The notes under the pieces: generated by a model | What the model was told of the DNA's origin: nothing | The model's input: the letters and a program-made list of their open reading frames with translations, nothing else | The model's database searches: none | In this document: positions 50,052 to 60,233 of the stretch, piece by piece | Position numbering within the stretch: the first letter of the stretch is position 1 | How the letters are laid out: the number at the start of each line of letters is the position of its first letter | NCBI GenBank assembly: GCA_019747875.1 | Contig: JAIEQI010000010.1 | Location: forward strand, 1 to 64,000 | Length of the DNA: 64,000 nucleotides | Direction: 5' to 3' | Origin: Candidatus Obscuribacterales bacterium | GTDB lineage: Bacteria > Cyanobacteriota > Vampirovibrionia > Obscuribacterales > Obscuribacteraceae | Made by a program: the position numbers and the translations under genes

Positions 50052-51587
50052 CTAGTTCAAAACGCTCATAAGTTCCGCTGGCAGTCGAACAATCTGACTA
50101 CGTTTGGCAACGTTCTGATTGTCCTTTACAACGACATTAGCGCCAACATTTCCTCTTTCAATGCTGCTGTTGCCAACTACCAAATTATTATTCATCACGC
50201 TGTTATTAACGTTACCTATGTATCCGAGCTTGAGCCAAGCAAGACCACTTGATTCAAATATGTTGCCGTGTACGCGAACATCACTAGAATTGAAGCGTTT
50301 GTGTTCACTCCCAACCTCGATACCGAAATCAGAGTCACGAACATAGTTGCCATAAATCTCAAGATCGCGCCCGGCATCTGAATAAATCCCTGCCGCACTA
50401 GGCCCGCCGTAGTCGGGATTTCCCACGGTCGTAATACGATCGGCGAAATTGTAGGCAATCTTTCCTCCGCGTGGACCGTCAGTGCCATGCCCTTCTCCAT
50501 TGATTACATCAATAAACAAATTGCTGAGCTTGTAGCCCGAATTACCAATGATTTGAAAGTCAGAAACATTGCCATTGATTGGCATTGCCTCAATCTCCCC
50601 GCGTAGCCGCAGGTCATGAAGACGATTCGAAATTATCCTGACATTGCTAATTGGTACCGATCCAACGCCGTACACCCCAATACCTTCTGCCGCCCTGGCG
50701 CTGTGGATATTGTTACCTGCAACGGTTATGTTTGCTATGTTTTGCCCTTTGACAAGGACTGCACTATCACTTCCATCAAAGTTTCGAATTTCAAAGTTCT
50801 TAATCGCAACATCATGCACATTACTGCCAATGGAAAAAGGAGCACTGCCTCTGCCTGTGGTGCGTCTACTATTATCAATTACCGCAGGATTAGTTGGATC
50901 GGTTTTAATCACAATGCCTGATTTCAGCGCCACACGCTCCTGGTAGACGCCCGCCATGACATTAATGACGCTATTTGCAGGAGCTTTGTCCACGGCTTCC
51001 TGGATGCTGCCATAGATGTTGGCGCCCTCAGGGATTCTTGTATCTTTCCTGGTTTTTGAAACATAAATCTGCGGACGGAGCTTCTCCGCTTGCTCCTCGG
51101 CATCAAGTGTGGACATTCCGTATTGCTCAAACTTTTTGGCAATCGGTGGCAAATTCTCAGCTGGTAAATTATTTAGCAGCGATTGCACAACTGCATTATC
51201 GATTGGTTCAAAACCAGTACGCCCAGCACCGTCCTTAGCAACTTTGCCTACTTCCGCTTCGGGAGGAGTTGGTTCAGCCGGCTTCTTGAGAGTAGTCCCG
51301 TCGGGACTATGAGGAGCCGCATCGGGATTACGAGCAAGAGCGTCCTTCCAGACCAACCAGACGTCTGGCAATATTTTTTGGAGGTCCACTTCAGGGACCA
51401 GTCTATCCCGACCGATACTCTGCGCTTCCGTTGAAGCTCCAACTTGCACAGATTCGCCTGTTGACGCTCCTTTGAAATCGCCCACGAGATCGAGCATATT
51501 CAGTGCCGGATCATCAAAACGATTCTGCCTTGCTTCTGGCTTTGTGCTATTTAGTTGAGACTGTTGATCAAAGCTATTGGAGCCCAT
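50052..51587 (-). CDS. right-handed parallel beta-helix repeat protein
   Basis: A 511-residue protein. After a ~190-residue low-complexity, Pro/Glu-rich part, residues ~195-500 are a right-handed beta-helix: NSVINVMAGVYQERVALKSG, then repeated N-x-I/V-x-x-N turns (ISNRLHDL, IIGNSGYKLSN, DLEIYGNYVRDSDFGIEVG). Such folds occur in pectate lyases, NosD-type proteins and surface adhesins. Catalytic residues cannot be assigned. I chose the ATG at 51587 (AGGTGA upstream); the frame stays open to 51704 and that extension is hydrophobic (LMCSLFIYSLLHLLIHA), so an upstream start with a signal peptide is a real alternative. Confidence 0.78.
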   Translation of the reverse strand: MGSNSFDQQSQLNSTKPEARQNRFDDPALNMLDLVGDFKGASTGESVQVGASTEAQSIGRDRLVPEVDLQKILPDVWLVWKDALARNPDAAPHSPDGTTLKKPAEPTPPEAEVGKVAKDGAGRTGFEPIDNAVVQSLLNNLPAENLPPIAKKFEQYGMSTLDAEEQAEKLRPQIYVSKTRKDTRIPEGANIYGSIQEAVDKAPANSVINVMAGVYQERVALKSGIVIKTDPTNPAVIDNSRRTTGRGSAPFSIGSNVHDVAIKNFEIRNFDGSDSAVLVKGQNIANITVAGNNIHSARAAEGIGVYGVGSVPISNVRIISNRLHDLRLRGEIEAMPINGNVSDFQIIGNSGYKLSNLFIDVINGEGHGTDGPRGGKIAYNFADRITTVGNPDYGGPSAAGIYSDAGRDLEIYGNYVRDSDFGIEVGSEHKRFNSSDVRVHGNIFESSGLAWLKLGYIGNVNNSVMNNNLVVGNSSIERGNVGANVVVKDNQNVAKRSQIVRLPAELMSVLN

Positions 51588-51822
51588 TAAGAAGGTCACC
51601 TGAGCGTGAATTAGTAAGTGAAGCAGCGAATAAATGAATAACGAACACATAAGCTTATTGCTGACGATAGGAGATAGAAGCACCATTGTCAATGCGAAAA
51701 GCAACAGAAAATAGAATGCTTGGGAAGCTCACGAACAGCTCACGTTGGCATGGGCCGAATATTCTTACAGTGGAGTTTCTCTGATCCGGATTGGCTACGA
51801 ATTATTTACTGCTGTAATCGCT

Positions 51823-53226
51823 CTATTTTTTTGTCCAGACACCGATCAACCCATTACTACAAAGGGTTCCCGCGCGCAGTCCCGCGTTCCATACGACCCT
51901 TCCATTCTCGTCAATATACAAGTTATGGTTGTCATCTGTACTAACGCGAGAAATGCCCTCGTGAAAGTCTTCAGCATTTTCAAACTGCGGTGCAATTTTC
52001 CAGACTCCACTTTTATTGATGTATCCGTACTTACCGTCCACACAGCGGACTCGAGCAAGACCGCAGTAGAAATCTCCCGTAAAGGCATTCAGGTCCTTGC
52101 AAACATTGAGTTTGAACGCAGGGCTTCCCTTTCGATCAATGAAACTGATCGAAGTTGATAAAGGTCCGCCTGTACCGCCACTCCACTTGACACGTTGGCG
52201 ACACAACCCATCGTGAAAGCTAGCTGGATATGTCTCCGGCTGCACAGGAAGCCGAATCACCATATTGCCTTTAGTGTCTATGAAACCGGCTTGCTTGCCT
52301 CGTCTCACATAGGCCAATCCTTCGCTAAAGGGAAGAGCATCATCGAGATTTGAAGCAAGCCAGGTCCCATTCTTAGTCAGAAATCCATACTTGCCCTTGA
52401 ACTTGATCAATGCCAGTCCATTTGAGAATGAAGAGCCCATGCATTCACGCTCTAGACCGGACTGTTCCTCAACTTTGGCCATTGGGTAAGGAAAATCATC
52501 CAATCTAGGCTTAGGTTCAATGACCTCCATGTCGTCGGACAAGTTCAGAACGGTCTTACCAGTCCTATCGATATACGAGTATTGAGCCGCTTCAGGGTAG
52601 ATCTGGAACGGATAGCTGCTTCCCCCGCTCTTAATAAGATCGCTGCGCACAAGAGCGAGCCCGTCAGAAAATTTGAAGCATTCACCGGAACTGCGCAATT
52701 CAAAGTCCGACAAGCGTTGCACCTTAGGAGAAATGACATACTTTCCCGAAGAATCAATATAGCCGAATCTTACAAACGTGGAAGCGGGCTCATCCTTGCT
52801 AGGTAGGAACGGCTTTGCTGCTAGTCCCTCAGAGAAATCGCGTACTGATTCGAACCTCAAAGCGCTAGTCGGAGCAATTGCCCAATTTCCTTGCTTGTCG
52901 ATGAACCCTTCCATGATTTCGCCGCTGCTCTCCACGAATCTGAATCTAGCCAGACCATCGTGGAAAGCTGATACAGACTCGCATTTGCGAGAAGGAATGA
53001 CAGTCTTACCCTGTTTGTCGATGAACTTCACTTTGTCGAGTGCAAGAAATTCCTTACTGATTGCGGCGGCATCGTATTTGGTATCAGCCGCCATGACAGC
53101 AGAAGAATCCACTACCGGAATAAATGAACAAAGCAAAAGGGCAAGCCGAACGCAAAGAACGGGACTTTCGACCGAGCCAGCCCCCCACTCAAACAAGCGC
53201 CTGCCGAACTTAGTCCTGATATTCAA
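51823..53226 (-). CDS. exported WG-repeat protein
   Basis: A 467-residue protein with a signal peptide (VLCVRLALLLCSFIPVVDSS, cleavage near VMA-AD) and about nine WG/KWG-type repeats, each a beta motif such as GFIDKQGNWAIAP, GYIDSSGKYVISP, YGFLTKNGTWLAS and YGYINKSGVWKIAP. WG repeats fold into beta-propeller-like binding surfaces outside the cytoplasm. The TTG start has AGG five bases upstream. The preceding gene ends ten bases before, implying co-transcription with the E2-like gene. Ligand unknown. Confidence 0.85.
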   Translation of the reverse strand: MNIRTKFGRRLFEWGAGSVESPVLCVRLALLLCSFIPVVDSSAVMAADTKYDAAAISKEFLALDKVKFIDKQGKTVIPSRKCESVSAFHDGLARFRFVESSGEIMEGFIDKQGNWAIAPTSALRFESVRDFSEGLAAKPFLPSKDEPASTFVRFGYIDSSGKYVISPKVQRLSDFELRSSGECFKFSDGLALVRSDLIKSGGSSYPFQIYPEAAQYSYIDRTGKTVLNLSDDMEVIEPKPRLDDFPYPMAKVEEQSGLERECMGSSFSNGLALIKFKGKYGFLTKNGTWLASNLDDALPFSEGLAYVRRGKQAGFIDTKGNMVIRLPVQPETYPASFHDGLCRQRVKWSGGTGGPLSTSISFIDRKGSPAFKLNVCKDLNAFTGDFYCGLARVRCVDGKYGYINKSGVWKIAPQFENAEDFHEGISRVSTDDNHNLYIDENGRVVWNAGLRAGTLCSNGLIGVWTKK

Positions 53227-53236
53227 CTGGACCTAA

Positions 53237-54100
53237 CTAGATTGCTTCGACAGCAAACGGGCGATCAGGATTGGACATTCTCGATGCTAGTTCATGCAGT
53301 TCTTCTTGAATGTATTTCTCAAGCCCGCCTTCCATCAATTTCTGAATATCAGCGAGGAATCTAGCAGCTGGCGCTCCATCGAGCATGCGGTGATCGAAAT
53401 TCAGCGTCAATGTCATCATCTTTCTGATTTCTATCTTGCCGTCACGAACAACTGGACGCTGTTCGACTGTGCCAACTCCAAATGTTGAAGTGGTAACACA
53501 AGGCGGAATCATTGCTGTCAGTCCGAATTTGCCAAGACTGCTCAGTCCGAAAGTCGCGCCCATGCATTTGAGTCTTATGCCAGGGTTGCGCAAACCAATC
53601 CACAGGATCAAGCGGCGCAGTATCCACGGCATCCATGTGAACTTGTTTTGGAGATTAAGCTGCCAAACCTTGTCGAGATCGGCTTCAGCATGAGCCCGAA
53701 GCTCCGAAGAAATGTCAGCGATAGACTTTGTGTCCGGTTCCTCGATTGCACCAAAGAACAATGTGGGCTGGGAGCCGATGAAACGCTCCACAGTGAATCC
53801 AGCAACGATATTATTGAACACCACGGTATTGCCAAAGGGCAGCATCGCCGTTCTCGTATCGGGATGAGCGCGTTGTGCGATAGCAATTGCCTTCAATAAG
53901 AGCGCTGTGGCGGTTACGCGAATGCCATTTTTAGCTAACGTAGCCCTAAGCTCTTCCGCCCAGGTCATATCAATGTCAAGGAAGAGATAGGTCGGAACAA
54001 CGCCAGCATTGACGATGTTAATAAGGTCCAGAATATTCCAACGAAGTCTTGGCAGTTTGGAAAACTCAAAGCCCTTTCCGTCTTTCTTGCCCTCTCCCAC
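53237..54100 (-). CDS. stand-alone E2-type (2-oxoacid dehydrogenase) acyltransferase domain
   Basis: A 287-residue protein equal to the catalytic domain of dihydrolipoyl acyltransferases and chloramphenicol acetyltransferase relatives. The active-site motif is His237 in DHRMLDG with Asp241. Trp/Arg-rich inserts near 170-190 (WMPWILRRLILWIG) are unusual. The lipoyl and E1/E3-binding domains of normal E2 subunits are missing, and no dehydrogenase genes are nearby, so it likely acylates something else. The GTG start follows AGGAGAGCAGTC. It precedes the WG-repeat gene by ten bases. Confidence 0.82.
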   Translation of the reverse strand: MGEGKKDGKGFEFSKLPRLRWNILDLINIVNAGVVPTYLFLDIDMTWAEELRATLAKNGIRVTATALLLKAIAIAQRAHPDTRTAMLPFGNTVVFNNIVAGFTVERFIGSQPTLFFGAIEEPDTKSIADISSELRAHAEADLDKVWQLNLQNKFTWMPWILRRLILWIGLRNPGIRLKCMGATFGLSSLGKFGLTAMIPPCVTTSTFGVGTVEQRPVVRDGKIEIRKMMTLTLNFDHRMLDGAPAARFLADIQKLMEGGLEKYIQEELHELASRMSNPDRPFAVEAI

Positions 54101-54389
54101 GACTGCTCTCCTCTGAATTCCTATCCACTATAAATTTTGACGGTCCACTTACTGGTTTGCAAGAGGTAGTCTCTTAATTATCCTGACTACTCCGGCACCC
54201 AACTGGTTCCAGCTTTCAAGTTCGTTTACGTGTCGTCTTTCCTATTTTAGCCGGTCTTGGCAATTTAGTGTGAGTGCTCTAATGAACTATGCAAACAAAA
54301 TACGTCAAAAGGCGGACTGGTCGGGACGTCAATCGGTAACAGAGCCGCGATACTCAGAAATGAATGAGAATAGCGGCCCTTAAGCACAA

Positions 54390-55400
54390 CTAATGCGGCT
54401 TATGGCTTCGAAGGTATTTGGTCGCCGCATCGCCAAGAAGGTCACGATGCATTCGCAACTTTTCACCAAAGAATGCCTCCCCAAGCCGTCCATCCAGAAT
54501 ATGAGTAACAAGAAGGTCCATAGAACTGTTCTCATCGCTGGCAGCGTCATTGTAGACAATCCGGTCACCCTCGGCCTTCTGCCCCAGTAGCTGCAAGAAG
54601 TACTGCGTTGTTCTCTCTTGTTGCCGAGCCATGTGGCTGCCACAGATAACGACATACAGGCGATCCCACTCTTCTTTACCCATCTCCTTGCGCCACTCCT
54701 GAACCTTCGAGTCAATTGTCGATAGTTCCAGAACGACTGCATCATAAGCGTTCTCCATGCTCATTCGAGCCATTTTGGTACAGAAATTCTTCAAGTCAGG
54801 GAAACGAATGAATCGTTCGCTCAGTACCTTATCGAGAAACTCGAGAGATTGATTCATGATGAGCTGCTGGCGATTGGCCGTCCTTTGCGTACTAATAGCC
54901 GCTTCATGCGCACCATGTGTTCCTTCAATCGGTGTGTATTTAAACGATTGAAGATCGTCACGAGCCTCTTCTATACTCCGTTTGAACTCCTGCAACCGGG
55001 CTAGCAGTTCGTCTGAGAGCTTTTCCCCGGTGTGGTTTGTCAGAGCAGCAAATAAAGCCATAACGATATGATCGGCTGTTTTCAGTACCGACCACTCTTC
55101 CGGAATGTACACGAACTCAGTGCGGTTACCCTTCCGAAACAGAATCATCTTCCCGTTGGTCAAAATCAGCACGGGGCTGAGATGTGCCCGAATCTCGGCT
55201 TTAGCGGTTGCATACATCGCTCTGGCCTGTCCATTCAACTTACGCAAATCAGACTCTTCATCCCCAGCGGCAAGACAGGCTGGGCTGAAACAAGGCTGAG
55301 CTGCAACTACAAGGAAGGCAAATGATAGAAACTGGACATAGCGGACAATCGCGGCTGCAAATGAGGGAAGCGACGATTGCTTTTGGTCTTCTATACGCAT
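54390..55400 (-). CDS. exported hypothetical protein
   Basis: A 336-residue protein. The signal peptide includes FLSFAFLVVAAQPCFSPACLA with cleavage after the AA near 45. The rest is mostly helical, with LLARLQEFKRSIEEARDDLQ and STIDSKVQEWRKEMGKEEWD as amphipathic stretches. No catalytic motif recognised. The ATG at 55400 follows AGGTCCCAA. It diverges from the efflux operon and may share its promoter region (55401-55620), which has no other feature. Confidence 0.72.
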   Translation of the reverse strand: MRIEDQKQSSLPSFAAAIVRYVQFLSFAFLVVAAQPCFSPACLAAGDEESDLRKLNGQARAMYATAKAEIRAHLSPVLILTNGKMILFRKGNRTEFVYIPEEWSVLKTADHIVMALFAALTNHTGEKLSDELLARLQEFKRSIEEARDDLQSFKYTPIEGTHGAHEAAISTQRTANRQQLIMNQSLEFLDKVLSERFIRFPDLKNFCTKMARMSMENAYDAVVLELSTIDSKVQEWRKEMGKEEWDRLYVVICGSHMARQQERTTQYFLQLLGQKAEGDRIVYNDAASDENSSMDLLVTHILDGRLGEAFFGEKLRMHRDLLGDAATKYLRSHKPH

Positions 55401-55620
55401 TTGGGACCTGGTAAATCTGGCAAGCCCCACGATACAACATTGAACTCTAAATTCTGTTCATTTCCGAGAAGATTAGATATCCTGCAAGATCCCGCTTGAG
55501 AACTGGTTTTTGCCAATATTTGACCATCTCGCCTCGAAAACGAAACGTTCAAATGCGATAATCACAAATCTGCAGGTCAGCTTCCCAAGAGCGAAGCTGA
55601 GGAATACTCGTCGGGAACTA

Positions 55621-57099
55621 ATGGGCGCTAGGCATCTGGGCAAACAATCAAAGATATGGCTGGTGGCAGTACTAATGCTGGCAATGCTTCTGCCACATTT
55701 ACAGGCGAAAGCAGCATCTCTTGAAACGCCAATTAGCACTTACATTGACTATGCGCCGGAGACGCCACGCGGACGCTTTACGCTCATGCAATCCGTCAAC
55801 ACGGCCATCAAAAACTTTCCCTCTGTGAGAACCGCAAGATTCCGTCTACAAGCCTCAAAAGCAGATGTCAGTCTGGCAAAGACAGCCTACCTTCCCCGGC
55901 TTGATACAAGCATTCAAGCAATGCGCGGAACTACAAATCTGATCACAGGTACGATTCTGCCGCAGTATCTTGATGTGATCCCTGTGCAAGCTGGTACGGA
56001 ACAGAAGAATCCTTCGATGAAAAGTTACTTTGGCACCAATTATGGTGCCAACTTCAACTGGCTTCTCTACGACTTCGGCTTACGAGCATCAAATGTCCAG
56101 CTTGCCGATGCACAAAGAAAATACGCTGCGGCGAACATTCGACTTACAGAACTTGATGTCGCCTACAAGGCTGCCGATGATTACCTCAGAACAGTCGAGA
56201 ACATAGCGACAATCCGTGCCCAGCAGGCTACGGTCGAGCGAATGCAAGCTGCCGCTGTTACAGCACATACGTTGGTTGACACTGGACTGCGAGCCGGAGT
56301 AGATGCAGCCCTTGCTGATTACGAGCTTTCTCAGGCAAAAATCGGACTCATCCAAGCTGAACGAGCGGCGGAACTAAGCCGCGTAGACCTGGCAGAAGCA
56401 ATGGGCATAGCCGGCGCAATCGTTCAAATCGTATCCGATCCTTTAGTTGAATCGCCCAGCCGTGCCTTTCGTGTGCCGAAATTGATTCCAAGCAACCATC
56501 CTTTATTACAGGCGCGAGCAGCAGCGATTCAGACAGAGTCGGCTAAGGTAAAGGTCCAGGATAAGGCTTATGCCCCACACATTTTCTTCCAATCGGCATT
56601 TTGGGGACGAGGAACCGGTAATCGCACCACTCAGAAATCATTAGCCGACGGAATTTTGCCCCGTATTCCGAACTTTGTTGTCGGATTTTCAGTCAATTTC
56701 CCGGCAATGGACTACTTCGAAATCAAGTTCCGAAAGTCACATGCCAAAGCAGAAGAGTTGGCGGAAAAGTCGAACTTCGATTTAGCCGTTCAGGTTCTGG
56801 AACAGAAGGATGCAAGGGCTCGTGTTCTCCTGGCGCAAGCCCGAAGAATCGCTGACGAAACACCAACATTGGTACGTGCAGCAAGGGAGAACCAGGTAAA
56901 AACATTGGAGCGCTATGGTGTTGGACTTTCCGACATGGTTGCAGTAGCTCAAGCAGAGCGAATGCTTGCCGGTGCTGAAGTCGAGAATGCAATTGCGCAG
57001 GTTGAGGTTTGGCGCGCGATTCTGGCAGCAGCCTACGTTCAGGGCGATCTCAAACCGTTCCTGAACCTCGTCGCTATCGCGGAAAGGAAGGTTCCATAA
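55621..57099 (+). CDS. TolC-family outer membrane efflux channel
   Basis: A 492-residue outer membrane factor. The signal peptide (LVAVLMLAMLLPHLQAKA) is followed by the two-fold repeat of TolC proteins: LMQSVNTAIKNFPSVRTARF and DKAYAPHIFFQSAFWGRG-type segments with long coiled coils (~220-290, ~390-460). It forms the exit duct for the RND pump encoded next. The ATG at 55621 has GGGAA upstream. The stop codon overlaps the start of the RND gene by one base (TAATG), so translation is coupled. Confidence 0.9.
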   Translation: MGARHLGKQSKIWLVAVLMLAMLLPHLQAKAASLETPISTYIDYAPETPRGRFTLMQSVNTAIKNFPSVRTARFRLQASKADVSLAKTAYLPRLDTSIQAMRGTTNLITGTILPQYLDVIPVQAGTEQKNPSMKSYFGTNYGANFNWLLYDFGLRASNVQLADAQRKYAAANIRLTELDVAYKAADDYLRTVENIATIRAQQATVERMQAAAVTAHTLVDTGLRAGVDAALADYELSQAKIGLIQAERAAELSRVDLAEAMGIAGAIVQIVSDPLVESPSRAFRVPKLIPSNHPLLQARAAAIQTESAKVKVQDKAYAPHIFFQSAFWGRGTGNRTTQKSLADGILPRIPNFVVGFSVNFPAMDYFEIKFRKSHAKAEELAEKSNFDLAVQVLEQKDARARVLLAQARRIADETPTLVRAARENQVKTLERYGVGLSDMVAVAQAERMLAGAEVENAIAQVEVWRAILAAAYVQGDLKPFLNLVAIAERKVP

Positions 57100-60000
57100 T
57101 GTGGATTATCGGAACCGCAATGCGCAGACCGCTGACCGTTATGGTCGCGATTCTCAGTATTGCATTGGCTGCCATTATGGCGATGACCAGCATGAAACAG
57201 GATATCTTTCCGGACCTGGACATTCCTGCCATCAACATCATTCAAGGCTACGGCGGCATGTCGCCTGCCCAGATGGAAGGTTACATCGTTTCGTCATATG
57301 AACTGTTCTTCTTATACGTTCCGGGCATCGAACACATCGAATCGCAATCGATTCAGAACCTGGCGCTAATCAAAATCTTTTTCCAGCCCGGCACCGATAT
57401 GGCCACGTCGATGGCGACCTGCGTTGCAATGGCGAACCGTGCAACCAGCGTTATGCCAAAAGGCACACTAAACCCATTCGTGTTGAGATTTGACCCTGGC
57501 TGCTTGCCGGTGGGACAGCTTGTACTCTCGTCAAACACCAAATCTGTTAGAGAGATGCAAGACCTTGCTTACGTGCGAATCAGAAGCGCTCTTGCTACAG
57601 TACCAGGCGTGCAGTCTCCACCACCCTTTGGTGGCAACGTTCGAACCATCGTCCTCAATGTCGATGCGGACAAGCTTAGGCAATACAACATCTCAGGCAA
57701 GGAGATAATCGAGGCTCTTAACACAGGCAACGTAGTCACTCCAGCCGGCAACGTCCGCACAGGCGATTTGATGAGAATCGCGCCCGTAGACACTGACTTG
57801 CCCGACATAAAAATGTTGGAATACCTGCCAATCCGCACCGGTCACGGACCGCAAATTTTCGTAAGAGACGTCGGCCGAGTCGAAGATAGCGAGGATATCC
57901 TGGCAGGCTACGCGATGTACCAGGGTAAGCACACTGTCTATCTGCCCGTCGTTAAGAGATCAGACGCTTCGACTGTCGCGGTTGTTCAGGCGATCCGAGA
58001 AGCACTGCCGCGCATGCAGAACGACCTGCCGCCTGACGTCAAGATCAGCTACGAATTCGACCAGTCCAAACACGTTACCGACGCAATCCAGGACGTTCTA
58101 TTTGAAGGACTGTTAGGAACGATCCTACCCGGCTTGATGATTCTTCTTTTCTTGAGAGACCTGCGAAGCACATTCATTGTCGTAACGACAATTCCCGCAT
58201 CGTTGCTCGCATCCTGCGTTTGTTTATGGATCACCGGACAGACAATCAACATCCAAACACTAAGCGGTCTGGCATTGTCCATCGGTATTCTTGTGGACGA
58301 AGCGACTGTAACTATAGAAAACATTCACTCCCACCTCGCCAAAGGCAAGCCAGTCAGCAGAGCGGTATTAGAAGCAGGTGGCGAAACAATGGTACCGAGC
58401 TTCCTGGCTATGTTGTCGGTTATCGCGGTGTTTGTGCCATCATTCTTTATGACCGGTATCACCAAGCACCTCTTCATCCCGCTGTCACTGGCAGTCGGTT
58501 TCGCCATGGTGGCGTCCTTCCTTTTATCAATCACGATGGTGCCTGTGCTTTCTGTTTGGCTACTGAAACAGAGCTTCGAACATCACGCCGAGGACGAAGG
58601 CTTCTTTGCCAAAATCCAAAAGGGCCTCGGAAGAATCATCGCGTTCATGATGCCAATGCGCTTCGTCATAGTTCCTGCATATATCGCTGCTTGTTTGCTA
58701 GGCTCAGCCTTACTCTTTTTGAACATCGGTCGCGAAATCTTCCCTCCTGTCGGTGGAAGCGAATTCCGCATGCGAATAAGCGCACCTACCGGTACAAGAG
58801 TTGAGGTCCTTGAGAAAAAGATTCTCAAAACAATTGATATTGTCAAAGAGGTGGCTGGTCCCGAGAATCTAGAAGCCACTTTGGGCTATGCCGGACAGCA
58901 GCCACCGAACTTCGTTATCAGCTCCGTATTCTTGTGGACGAGCGGGCCGCACCAGGGCGTCATGGACTTCCGATTGAAGGAAGAAGCTCACATCGACATG
59001 AACAAGTTCAAAGACGAGATGCGTAAACGCCTGGCGAAAGAGATGCCGGATGTCCTCTTCTCGTTCGAGCCTGGTGACCTCGTCAGTCAGATCATGAACT
59101 TAGGTTCGCCCACTCCAATTTCCGTGCAGATCAAAGGTCACGATTTGACGTTAGACAAGGTCGTCGCGGAGAAAGTTCGCAAGGAGATGGCAAAGATACC
59201 GCACTTGCGAGACCTCCAATACGGTCAGGCGCAGGACTACCCAACTTGCGATATCAAAATAGACCGTGAACTAGCAGGACAGCTTGGACTAACACCAGAG
59301 CAGATAGGCTACTCGCTGCTGCCAGCCATGTACTCCAGCCGATACATCCACTTATCATTCTGGAAGGACCCGAAGAGCGGCGTTTCGTACCAGGTTCAGG
59401 TGCAGGTGCCTCAGGATCAGATCAAATCGAAGCAGGATATTGAAGAGTTTCCTGCAATGGCATCACCTAACAAACAACACCCGTTGATCCGCGATGTAGC
59501 AAGCGTCGAATATGGAACTACCGCTGGTGAATACGACCGATACAACATGGCCCGTATGGTCAGCCTGACAGCCAACATTGCAGGAGCTGACTTGGCACGG
59601 GTCGGTGCCGAAGTAGAGAAAGCGGTTGCCGCAGTCGGCAAGCCGCCACTTGGCGTTACCGTAGAGGTGAAGGGCCAAGTTCCACTACTGGATGATACGT
59701 TCAATCACCTTTTCGGTGGGTTAGGTCTGGCAGTTGTGGTCATCTTCCTCATGCTCACAGCTTACTTCCAATCGCCTCGACTGGTGGCAGTGGTACTGTC
59801 TACAGTGCCGGCTATTATCCTCGGCGTGATGACTATTCTTACGCTAACCAACACCACGTTGAACGTGCAGTCCTTCATGGGCGCGATCATGTCAGTCGGC
59901 GTCGGAGTTTCGAATGCTCTACTGCTGGTCGTATTTGCCGAGAAAAACAGAAAAGAGGGAATCCCCGTAGAAGAAGCCGTAATCAAATCTGCTGAAGCGC

Positions 60001-60221
60001 GCATGAGACCGATTCTTATGACGTCAATCGCGATGGTGGCAGGTATGATACCAATGGCGGTCACACCAGGACAGAGCGCACCGCTTGGTCGCGCCGTCAT
60101 GGGCGGTATCATTATGTCGACGCTGGCAGCGCTAACAGTTCTGCCGCTGGTTTTTGTCATGATTCAGGAGAGAGCGAGCTTGAAGTCTCCATCGCTCCAT
60201 CCGGAAGATAGGGGTGAGTGA
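57099..60221 (+). CDS. RND-family efflux pump inner membrane subunit
   Basis: A 1040-residue RND permease with 12 membrane segments and two large periplasmic domains. GLALSIGILVDEATVTIENI is the TM4 motif, with Asp400-Glu401 where AcrB has Asp407-Asp408. In TM10, MSVGVGVSNALLLV has Ser938 where AcrB has Lys940, so the canonical proton relay is changed, as in a known subgroup of acriflavin-resistance-type RNDs. Substrates could be hydrophobic compounds or metals; no methionine-rich metal site is obvious. The ATG at 57099 follows GGAAGG. It is translated with tolC upstream and the adaptor downstream. Confidence 0.92.
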   Translation: MWIIGTAMRRPLTVMVAILSIALAAIMAMTSMKQDIFPDLDIPAINIIQGYGGMSPAQMEGYIVSSYELFFLYVPGIEHIESQSIQNLALIKIFFQPGTDMATSMATCVAMANRATSVMPKGTLNPFVLRFDPGCLPVGQLVLSSNTKSVREMQDLAYVRIRSALATVPGVQSPPPFGGNVRTIVLNVDADKLRQYNISGKEIIEALNTGNVVTPAGNVRTGDLMRIAPVDTDLPDIKMLEYLPIRTGHGPQIFVRDVGRVEDSEDILAGYAMYQGKHTVYLPVVKRSDASTVAVVQAIREALPRMQNDLPPDVKISYEFDQSKHVTDAIQDVLFEGLLGTILPGLMILLFLRDLRSTFIVVTTIPASLLASCVCLWITGQTINIQTLSGLALSIGILVDEATVTIENIHSHLAKGKPVSRAVLEAGGETMVPSFLAMLSVIAVFVPSFFMTGITKHLFIPLSLAVGFAMVASFLLSITMVPVLSVWLLKQSFEHHAEDEGFFAKIQKGLGRIIAFMMPMRFVIVPAYIAACLLGSALLFLNIGREIFPPVGGSEFRMRISAPTGTRVEVLEKKILKTIDIVKEVAGPENLEATLGYAGQQPPNFVISSVFLWTSGPHQGVMDFRLKEEAHIDMNKFKDEMRKRLAKEMPDVLFSFEPGDLVSQIMNLGSPTPISVQIKGHDLTLDKVVAEKVRKEMAKIPHLRDLQYGQAQDYPTCDIKIDRELAGQLGLTPEQIGYSLLPAMYSSRYIHLSFWKDPKSGVSYQVQVQVPQDQIKSKQDIEEFPAMASPNKQHPLIRDVASVEYGTTAGEYDRYNMARMVSLTANIAGADLARVGAEVEKAVAAVGKPPLGVTVEVKGQVPLLDDTFNHLFGGLGLAVVVIFLMLTAYFQSPRLVAVVLSTVPAIILGVMTILTLTNTTLNVQSFMGAIMSVGVGVSNALLLVVFAEKNRKEGIPVEEAVIKSAEARMRPILMTSIAMVAGMIPMAVTPGQSAPLGRAVMGGIIMSTLAALTVLPLVFVMIQERASLKSPSLHPEDRGE

Positions 60222-60233
60222 GGTGAAAAGACA

